Assembly (NCBI GenBank): GCA_015680685.1
Contig: MNCI01029622.1
Span: 499,859 to 563,858, forward strand
DNA length: 64,000 bases
Direction of reading: 5' to 3'
Source: Gnetum montanum
Taxonomy: Eukaryota > Streptophyta > Gnetopsida > Gnetales > Gnetaceae
The position numbers and the translations under genes were made by a program. This document shows positions 55,011-64,000 of this stretch, piece by piece. The first letter of the stretch is position 1. Every line of letters begins with the position of its first letter. The notes below the pieces were generated by a model. That model had not been told where the DNA came from. It saw only the letters and a list, made by a program, of their open reading frames with translations, and searched no databases.

Positions 55011-56400
55011 TGTCAATTAGTATTTATATTTAGTCATACCATAAGTATATATCATCATAGTGTATAACATAATTGATGTGTAATATAGCATCATTTTGTA
55101 AATTCATTGTAAGCCCTAGACTCAAAAAGTGTTTCACATGTCTTATGTTTGTAGTTCTAGCATGTGTAGTTGAGGTTTATATCTTCTAGGTTCACATCCT
55201 TACCTCCTCTACTATACATATAGGTTTTTTGCATGTCATTGATCTTCTAAGATGTTTTTGGCTTCATTTGAGCATCCTATGGACTTTTTGACATGTTCCC
55301 TAGTGGTTTGGCTTTCATTAAAAACTAGCAATTGAAAGTGTAGTTTGGGGAGCTATGGTAACTATCCTTCATTAATGCAAAGGTATTGATGCATCTTTTA
55401 CTAGGTCTGGTTTGGTCCAATTCACTAACATTGTGACTTGGGTTGGCCTAGGCTATGTTGTCAAACCTATATTGATGCCTAGGTACTAACAAACCTATAC
55501 CATTATCTTCTGAAAACTATTAATACCCAAGATGAGCTCTCACACATATTAATTTTATAACTTTGACATTTTATTTAGGCTTTTAGCATCTACTTTGTAT
55601 GAAGATCTCTTTCTCCCTTTTGTAATTTGATTTCCTTCCTCTATTATATTTGTATTTTAAGTCATTGCTTACACAAGTATGACTAGACTCTCTTAGAGTG
55701 TTACCTTATTTACATAGCCTAGAATCATTTGGTTAATGTGAAGTCTAGTGTTTGGAAAGTTAATAAAGCTCATGATTTTTTCTTCATTATATTGTTTATG
55801 TCTTAATCATTAAAACACTAAAATTATTTATTTTATTTCTATTTCATTAAGTTTCAATGATTCATCCTTATCCAAGGGGATTACAACTATACCACATGAT
55901 GTTGGACCATTAAGATTATAACTAAGAATCATTTATTACTATTTGTGTATGGTGTTGTACATATTCCATAAGATACTATAACATGTGTGAGTGATTATAA
56001 GTATTTCTTTTGTCCCCTTGAGGGATTTCAATGCATGTGTGTTTATTATTATTTTATTCATAGATATTCATAAAACAAATAAAAATTATAAAATATAAAA
56101 TTAGAAATATTATCTATATTCATCATTATGGCAAGATGGATTTTTCGTTATATTATATGTAATATAATTAATTTAATATTTATTAAATGTAGCAATATAC
56201 ATGAGTATTCTTGACAATCCTATCAACATCATCTTTGAAGCGTATGACTAGATTTCATGATATTCTATATGATATAATTCCATTGGTCATGATCAGAAGG
56301 ACCCCTATCATTGGTGGCATTGCTAGGAAAGGCATTGGTGCATTACCTCAAAATACTTGTATATTCTTTATCTTAATATTTTTAAAATGGAGTGGTGTTG
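55011..56400. other. Unclassified interval, possibly an LTR
   Basis: AT-rich sequence starting where element E reverse transcriptase breaks off. It has no coding frame of note. Its position before plus-strand gypsy gag-like text (56490 onward) would suit a 5' LTR and leader of another element, but I found no partner copy or primer-binding site. Confidence 0.3.
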
Positions 56401-56489
56401 CTTTAGTGTTGTGTATAAGTTTTGAACATGAAAAATATGATGGATAATGCTCAAATTCCATCAAAGGCCTCTAGTAAAGAAAACATGAT

Positions 56490-58845
56490 AAAATGAAGAA
56501 GGGCTTCTATCACATTTGAATAATCAGAGGATGTGATCCTACCACTAGTCTTTGTTGACTTATCATCAAGACAATCAAGGGAGCTAGCATGATTCTCATG
56601 GATAGTTCTTTAAAAGATCAACTAAGACTATATCACAATATTTAACAGAGCCCCTAATCAGCATTAGGCTAAAGAATAATTACACACCCTACGTAGCTCA
56701 TGAGCTAGTGTATGATATTTTTGAGTCTATACATAGGAAAAAGCTCCAAGATCAAATGGTAGAAAAGGAGGCTTATTGTAGCTTTTAATATGATCATTTA
56801 GATGAGGAAAATGATGATAAAATAGAGAAGAAAAAGAGGAAAATTTACTATGAAGGTCCATGATTATAAATCACTAACCAAAGTGTAGCTAGAATCCATG
56901 ATGTTGATATCCTCTTTGGATTTGGGAATTTACACTTATCTAGAAAATCTAGTGATGATGATGCATCTTTGTTTGATTGAGATGACTATCATGAACTTAA
57001 TGAAGCTATTCATATTTCATGAACATGTGTTTATGACTATCATATTAATGGATTAGCATTATTGATGTTTCATATACAGAGGGTTTATGATCTCTAACTC
57101 TACATGTAGGCAATTGATAATGATTTCTATCTATAGGGGATCATTAGTGATTAGTAGAAGTTATGATTGTTTTCTAGTAATTTCATTGAGCATGTAGAAA
57201 CTTAGTACAAGTTCTTACCTATTAAGTTAATTCAAAAATGGGTTGACATTGTTAAACTCTTCTACATAAAACTTTAGATTTATTCTCATATCTCACACAT
57301 TTGGAATGAGACAACTAGATAGAGGCAATGATCCATGAATCACTAGACATCACCATGGAAAGGTACATGAAAACTATCCACCATTGTTTGAATGATGTCT
57401 TTAGCTAAAAATATTAGCTCATGCATATCATGGAAGGCCTAAGGTAGAAAATAAGGAAGTACATAGACATGTACATAACAGTCTATGTACATAAAAAGTT
57501 TATGACCCATATCAAAATGCTTCTTAATGCTATTGCAAGAATGGAAGGTGAATGATGAAAGTGATAATTAGCTATGAAGTACAATCATGATCCTACATGT
57601 AAAAGAAAGATCCAAAATATTACAGGTACATTTGAACCTCCCACTATAGTTAAGGCTTAACACAAGATTAAGTTACAACTAAGAAGGCCTTGATGAAGTT
57701 GGCCCAGAAGATGGACTAGATGTGAAAAGTAATGGATAATAAGATGATCACTACCCTTAAGGAAATTGAGGGTAAGTTGAAGTTTTAACCAAAGAAATCA
57801 TAGCACATGAACACAGAAAGAAGTATGAAGGTAAAGATATAGGTATATGATAGCATCAAAGAAGATTCAGATGAGGATTCCTTATCCTTTGGTGATGAGG
57901 GTTTCTATAAATATTACATAGACTCTCATGACTCATAGTGTTTTCTAGTCATGGTCCATATGATTTGTGAAATAAAATAATGTAAGATGCCTTTGAATTC
58001 TAAGTTTATCAAAAGGTAAATAAGAAGAATCCTATGTCTTGGTCGATCATACTATCCTAGAGGTATGTACATACAGGCCATGTAGTAGTACTAGCAATTA
58101 CAAACCTCAAATCCTTGGGGTACTATTTCATGAAATCTTCCTATTCTAATGCAACATCAGATGATAATTTCCACCAATCCCTTATTCCAAGATCTCCAGG
58201 TAGGTATTTACTAGTCTTGACTGATGACACCTTAATAGTGCCTACCTATCCCAAATAGTTATGCCCACTGAGCTTCTTAATTACTTCTATATCCTCATCC
58301 AATGCAAGGTGGATACCCATTCAACAACAATCAAGGCAAGATAAATCTTATAATATTTCATACTATACTAATATTACTTCCATGTATGCTACTAGATAAT
58401 ATTACAAAACAAATGTTAATTTGGTTATGGGGGAAAGTCTAAGGTCCCATGGTAAAAAATTCTATTAGAAGTACAAATGTAAGGAGTGTTGGATTAGATT
58501 CGCTTCATCCTCTTTATTTTATGGAGAGGATAATAATGCAAGCTAGATAGGAGTCCACATTAAGAAGGATCTAGTAATATTTCCTAAACACCATTAAAGC
58601 ACAACATTCATTTCAGAAACATATTCTACAATTATATCTAGTAGATCCAACAAGATGCACTTGATGGTAATGTCATCAAAATATCTATGTCCAAGGTGGA
58701 TACACAAGTAGTGAAGGAAGGAAAATTATCCAAAAAGGTATTAGATCCTAGCAATTCCATGGTGCAGAACTAAACTAATGAAAAAGATCATTACCTAGCT
58801 CTCTGTGACTCTGTTTTAGGAGTCAACATCATCTCATTATAGTAG
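56490..58845 (+). pseudogene. Ty3/gypsy gag-like frame (element G), heavily decayed
   Basis: Plus-strand text with long frames broken by stops: NYTPYVAHELVYDIFESIHR and KLQDQMVEKEAYCSF (about 56675-56790), YDHLDEENDDKIEKKKRKIY, VARIHDVDILFGFGNLHLS, LIQKWVDIVKLFYIKL (about 57223-57275), HISHIWNETT. A KYKCKECWIRF segment near 58470-58505 may be a zinc-finger relic. I do not recognise the capsid family with certainty; assignment rests on the protease that follows in the same direction. Confidence 0.45.
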
Positions 58846-59150
58846 TACCTTGGTTGAAAGATTTCTCAAGACTACTAACATTTAGCTAGAGCTAGGAGAT
58901 CAATCTTACATGTACCCTTATGGGGTAGGTGAATGATGTAATAACAACATTGATGGAATGATCATACCCTACTGACTTCTTAATAATCAAACTAGAAAAT
59001 AAGATGGAAGAAAGATTCCCTATCATCATGAGAAGAGCTTGGTTAAGCATCATCAATGCCAAGTTATTCTTCCAAAACCTTTATGTTGAAATTGGTAATA
59101 GGGATGAGATTAAAAGGATACATTACAACAAGATACTTGTGAGCCTTCCC
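58846..59150 (+). pseudogene. Ty3/gypsy aspartic protease (element G)
   Basis: Plus-strand text LELGDQSYMYPYGVGE (58890-58935), NIDGMIIPY, DGRKIPYHHEKSLVKHHQCQ and a C-terminal LPKPLC-NW segment up to about 59100. This equals the LELGDxSxxYPxGxxEDV ... DFxVxxM ... PIIxGRxxL order of gypsy retropepsins and is parallel to the A1 protease (LELVDQSISIPLGVLEDI). The active-site DSG block upstream is not clear. No reverse transcriptase follows. Confidence 0.6.
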
Positions 59151-61339
59151 AATCATGTAGTGTCATATGGATATGTCATTTAGATGAGCTAGAACAAATC
59201 TTTTTTAGAAATGTGTAACACTTGAAGCATTACAAAGAATATATTTCATATCTAATTATGCCTAATTCACAATGATACATTCAAAGGTCTACTAGGTGAT
59301 AGATATGGATTAGTCATGATGGAGGAATCCTTAACCCTAGGTCAAAATATATCCTTTTCCCTGCTTCTTTCATTTTTTTGTATAATAAAGTTAGTGTGTT
59401 TAGTTACAATTTTTATACTTTTTGAGCTTAATGGGTAATAAATACAATATTTTATTTTGTTTTAGTATGTTTTTGTGTGTATGAGAGTAAATCATTTAAT
59501 GTGCTTTATGAATGTTCACCCAACAAGCCAATGGTGGATGGATGAGTTATAGATGTGATTATGGAGTGAGAGTATCAAATAGGCACAAAGTAGAGCCTCA
59601 ATCAATTGAAAACCCCATAATAGAATTTATCCACCCACTTTTCTCTATTCATCACTAGTGAATCAAACTCAAATTTACCAAGGAGCTATAAGTTTGATAA
59701 ACTAGCCAAAATTCTAGGGCTAGATTACTCTCATTGTAGTAATTCCACCTCGTCTATGACTAACCTACAAGCTGTATCCATGGAAGAATAATTAAAGGTC
59801 AATGAAATCATTAAGTAAACAAACAATTAGATTCAAATCTAATCAAATGCCACACTTATGACTATCACTCATAAAGTAAATTGCAAAATTTCATCCTAAA
59901 TTCTAATTTCAAGAGTGGAAATTAAATTATTAAATCAAATTAAAATCATAAATTACAAAACATAATTTATGAGGATCACAAGGGAGACATCACCTAATCT
60001 ATGATTCAACCTTACTATTTCCATGATGCAACAACCACAACAATCCAACAATGGACTCTAATGGTTTATAGCTGATGTAGGTTATTTTGGTTATTTCCTC
60101 CTCCTTTGTTTGGTGAGATCCTCCCCATTTTATACTAGAAGAGTTTACATATTAAATTTAAAAAAGATTCATGAGATAAACATATTGATATTCATCAAAT
60201 ATACTAGGAAGATGTTGATCTGTATTACGATGGAGATGCCTTTTAATTATTGATCCTTTTCATGTCCTCAATATGAATTGATGTTTACATTCTATGATGA
60301 GATTTAAATCCATTTGATTCAATTTTTATCTATTTTTTCATAGCTCTTATTAAGGTTGATATAATTTGGGTTGATTCAAGTTAATTCTAGCAATATGAAT
60401 CAATATGATTATCCTTGAAATATGTCAAAATTCTTGATACCAATCAATATCTTATCAATACATATCAATTTGTTGATATCTTATGATAATAGTGACTTAA
60501 CAAAGTGACTAGTTCATATCACATGTCATCGAGGAAATCAATGCACTTTGATATAACTAACAAAATAAGTAAAAATTAAAACTATTTCAATGTGAATATT
60601 GAAGTTATTGTGGAATTCATCACAACCCTCTACCAACCTTTGGTTAGTGCTTAACTAACAAAGGTGATGATATCTTGGGCATAAAAAGATAAATGTTATC
60701 AAATATATATAAATCATAGCACTAATAACCTCATTTTATAATCCATGTATACCTCAAATATTATCACCATCACAAAGCATACATATAACCATAATACCAA
60801 ACAATTTAAATAATTCATTTTGGATCAATAAAATAGTGATTGAAGTAAAAAAAAACATTCATTCCTAATCCTTTACTTAATGATAATTTTCATACCAATA
60901 AATATTTAAAAGTTATCTAACCATAATAAAATCTAATATTTTCACCAATGGATCATATATGCAAAACCAAAATATATCCAGGCTTCAAATTTAACTACAA
61001 AAATGATCTTAGTAGCCCTAGAGATAGCTAAATGATATAGAAGGATCAAAACTATGATCCTCCTTCTACCTTCATATCCTCTTCAAAACGTGAAGGCTTG
61101 GCTCTCTAATCATCATTCATAATCTAAGGGTTGACATTCTTCAAAATTTTTGCAATCCTCTTGTTCATTTCTATGAGGATAGACCTCATCCTTTCCAATG
61201 AAACACACTAAAGAAAATTCATGTTGCAGTTAAAGAGCCCATAGCCAGAACCTCTTGTTGTAGTTTGGTGGAATTATAAATCTAGATACAATTACCTTAT
61301 CTTTCCCAAAAATCTTGCATTATGGACTTTTATTAATAT
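59151..61339. other. AT-rich interval without recognised genes
   Basis: 59150-59340 is the tail of the gypsy relic. 59340-61339 shows no domain on either strand and no repeat partner elsewhere in the window. Confidence 0.4.
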
Positions 61340-61359
61340 AATTTAGGATAGTCTTAAAT

Positions 61360-61640
61360 GTAAAAATTGAGATTTGTAATCCACAAGCTATAGGTCTCGT
61401 GCATCTCAGCTTGTAGAGGCTAAAAATTACTTCATAGGCTATGAATGCCATGTATCTGAGCTTGTGAAAGCTAATGAATGCTCCACATGCTATAAATTCC
61501 ATATATTCCAACTTGTGGGAGTTGAAATTGCTTTGCAAGCTACAAAAATTGGTATATTTAACTCACATATTGAGAATTACAATTCCACATGTTGGAAATC
61601 CTACAAAGACAACATGAGGGATTTGGAATTTATGTCCACT
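61360..61640. repeat. Tandem array, about 60-65-bp units
   Basis: About four diverged units with the theme 'atctgagcttgtgaaagctaa...ccacatgctataaattcc'. The minus-strand ORF 61538-61320 shows the same period as a 20-21-residue protein repeat (KLxYMxFIACxxFIS), a by-product of the DNA repeat. Confidence 0.65.
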
Positions 61641-63187
61641 CATTGAGAAACTCAGTTCCACATGCTTGATAGTGTGTGAGGGTAGAATGTGGGGTAGGAA
61701 ATTAGCTAAAATTGCTTACATGCTACTAATAAAGTGTCCAAAATAGTTGTAGAGTTTGTTAGAAATTTGGTAGTAATCATGGTAGAATTATTTAGCAAAA
61801 AATTAGGACCTCTATAGTCTATTCAAATCCAAATTTTCTTCATTGAAAAATTTTTTGGAACACATGGCATTTGGCCAAACTTGAGAATTTTAGAGTAATG
61901 TAGGTAGCCAAAATTCCACAACCATTCCTTTCCTAATGTAGAGCATTAGAAGCAAGGAGTTCATTTATTATAGATCAAGCTAAGAAACTAGTGTAGAACA
62001 TGGTTGCAGAACAAACCCTAGAATTCTGTACTAGAATCATAAGCATAATTATTTCCCAGTCTTTCAAAATACTTTATATATACTTCTCTTTGAACTTATT
62101 CTTGCATTTTTGCAATTAATATGAGAGTTGCGGTTATTTTGTTTTTTCAAATATTATTATCTTATTTCTCTTATTCTAAATATTGTGCTATATATTTTTT
62201 TGTTCATTTAATTATAGTTTTTTTCATTTTTACACAAACTAATAGCATTTTACTAAGTCCTTGGATGATCAAAGACCATACAAGATACTCCAAATCCTTT
62301 TTCAAGGCCTGTGGATCTACAAATAAAATTATTCCATGCTGAAATTTTCAAATCTCCAATAATGAAATTTTTAGATGTTATCGTTTCTAGCACTAGAAAG
62401 AGGGCCTCAACTCAACTTCTTTGTTGAAATCTTTTGCACAAAAGTTTTTTGTTAGTGCTTGGCCTTAGCTTTTGGGCCTACCTTGACATAAAAATTTATG
62501 TTGGATTTTTCCAAAATCCAACATGTGGTGTGAAACCTACAAATTTATGTTGGATTTTTCTAAAACCTAGCATGTGATGTACAACTACAAATTTGTGTTG
62601 GGTTTTTCCAAAACCTATCATGTGGCCTATCACCAAACTTGCTTTTTTTTTTAGTTTCTAAAGGTTTGTTTGGATTTTCTTAGAACCTAGCATGTAAAAT
62701 ACAACCAATCTTGCTTCATTTAAATTGTTAAGAGTTCGTTGGATTTTCTTGGAATCTAGTGTGTAGCCTACCATCAATTTCATCTGTAATAATTTCAAAA
62801 TTTAATGTTGGGTCTTCCTAAAGTCTTGCATGTGGCCTACAACTATTTTCATTTTATAGTAACCTTATGTTGGTGTTGGATTTATCTAAGATCTAGCATA
62901 TGACTTATAGTAGAAAAATCTTTAACCATAGTTTCACAAGCTAAGACTCCCACACATTGGGTAGTTCACATGTTGAGACTTCCACATGCTGGGCAGTTCA
63001 CAAGCTGAGACTCCCACATGATAGGGAACTCACATGCTATGACTCCCATACACTGGGTAGGTTACATGCTGGGATTCTCACACATTTTGTAGTCTTACAA
63101 ATTGAGATACTTGACCAATTATTTAATCTAATACCCTAATTTATGCCTTTTTGTTGTTCAAAAATTTTACCTTATACCATAACACAC
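61641..63187 (+). mobile_element. Possible LTR of a plus-strand element (F)
   Basis: This contains a TATA-like tttatatatac near 62072-62082, a C/T-rich 'ttctctttgaacttattcttgc' start-like stretch, tandem units of about 58 bases at 62490-62760 (theme 'atgttggatttttccaaaa', 'acatgtgg'), and units of about 34 bases at 62940-63095. It is followed by a possible gag start at 63188. Without a second copy, the LTR limits are unknown. Confidence 0.4.
62490..63095. repeat. Two tandem arrays (about 58-bp and 34-bp units)
   Basis: 62490-62840: about six units around 'ttatgttggatttttcc', 'aaacctagcatgtg', 'ctacaa'. 62940-63095: about four and a half units around 'gagactcccacatgctggg(c/t)agttcacaagct'. 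Both arrays share the theme 'acatg(c/t)tggg', so the second may derive from the first. Confidence 0.65.
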
Positions 63188-64000
63188 ATGGCTCCTAACC
63201 AAAAAGTAGTTTGCATTGATGATCCTAAGGATTTGGTAGTCATAGAACATATGCAATCTCATAGAGGGAGGGGGCAGAAACTTGAGTCTATGATAGTTAA
63301 TGAGGAGTACCATAAGTTCATTTGCACCAAGATCTAGGCTAATCTCCTCATTCAATGCTCAAAATCTAATGCCAAAAATTAGTTCAAAATCATCCACCAA
63401 AATAGGAAAAAGTATATTCCCTCACCCTATGATCAAATCCACCTAATACATTTCTATATGCAGGTGTTAACACAACTAATAGACATTGAGGAGATGAGTA
63501 AAGAGATTTGTTTGGATGAAAACCATCTGGACCAAGATGAGTTTGAAGTGAAGCATGATTTGAAAATTTTAATAGGTAACCTTTTCCAATAGTTAGCTTT
63601 CCAAACAACCATCCCTAGCTCAATGTCGCTAGTGTCCCTTGTGGTTAGGTTCCTTAATCTCCTCCCATATATCCCATCATGTTCAAACTAGTACCTATCA
63701 TTGCTGCATATCAATCTTAACCTATGTTCCACTCTATCTTATTACTTTCATCAATGCATTTTGTAACTTAATCACATTCTATCCAACCATCACTAATGGT
63801 GTTCTTTACGCATCTTCCCTTCTTCATCCCTATGGACTCCTTTTCTAGACCTCAAGCTTCGCAAGCCTCTTACACCTTCTTCATTATCTTTGTCCCATAA
63901 GTTTCAAATTAAAGGTCATTTTCCCTATTTAACCCTCCTACTACCATAATCACCTAGTCTCTTCCATGCATACTGTTGGTACATTTGGCCATTTTATGGA
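63188..64000 (+). pseudogene. Possible gag start of element F (broken, cut by window end)
   Basis: An ATG at 63188 opens MAPNQKVVCIDDPKDLVVIEH and continues RGRGQKLESMIVNEEYHKF until a stop at 63337. Further hydrophilic text (LTQLIDIEEMSKEICLDENHLDQDEFEV, seen in part at 63465-63550) follows in the same region. The charged, Gln-rich composition fits a Gag N-terminus, but I recognise no domain. Confidence 0.3.

Noticed and set aside
62121-62342. Hydrophobic 73-residue ORF
   Set aside because: AT-rich leader or LTR sequence just after a TATA-like box; no homologous domain and it overlaps repeat arrays.

Overview
This window reads as nuclear DNA of a seed plant with a large, old, retrotransposon-packed genome. 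The evidence is one intact intronless plant-type MATE transporter gene surrounded by many decayed Ty1/copia and Ty3/gypsy LTR retrotransposons, with AT-rich sequence, CpG loss and many in-frame stops of the C-to-T / G-to-A type. A gymnosperm is a reasonable guess, but that is inference. No rRNA, tRNA, CRISPR or bacterial feature was seen.

Layout. 1-516 is the end of a family 'A' LTR (Ty3/gypsy). 517-2330 is a piece of a family 'B' element in reverse orientation. 2331-4734 is largely unique sequence and contains a promoter-like zone with RY and G-box motifs. 4735-6291 is the only intact gene, a DTX/MATE efflux carrier. From 6536 to about 38600 lies a Ty1/copia element 'D' split by nested insertions: a Ty3/gypsy element A1 (9876-19479) in its integrase, and an LTR element 'C' (21531-36747) in its RNase H. 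C is split by element 'B' (21874-31613), and B carries a solo A-type LTR (26250-27046). That is four nesting levels, and the insertion points are supported by target-site duplications and by reading frames that resume on the far side. C carries a sense-oriented intronless fragment of a CCR4-type exo/endonuclease gene next to its 3' LTR and shows no gag or pol that I can recognise.

38600-42000 is AT-rich, with a truncated C-type LTR at 39170-39655. From about 42400 to 55010 lies a second copia element 'E' (PBS at 43024). It is split by an A-type element A5 (43859-51322), flanked by a perfect 5-bp duplication, which has gag and a long extra coiled-coil-rich reading frame but no visible pol. A 1.1-kb insert (52027-53141) splits E again. 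From 56400 to 59340 there are plus-strand remains of another gypsy gag and protease. 61340-63180 looks like an LTR with several tandem arrays, followed by a possible gag start at 63188.

Functionally, only the MATE gene looks alive. It belongs to the DTX48-51-like group, whose characterised members include an ABA exporter and shoot/organ-initiation regulators. Everything else is retrotransposon biology: LTRs with repeated promoter modules, primer-binding sites (tRNA-Asp for A, tRNA-iMet for C and E), polypurine tracts and decayed pol genes whose catalytic aspartates are often lost by transitions. All identities and boundaries come from reading the sequence by eye; element edges marked approximate may be off by tens of bases.
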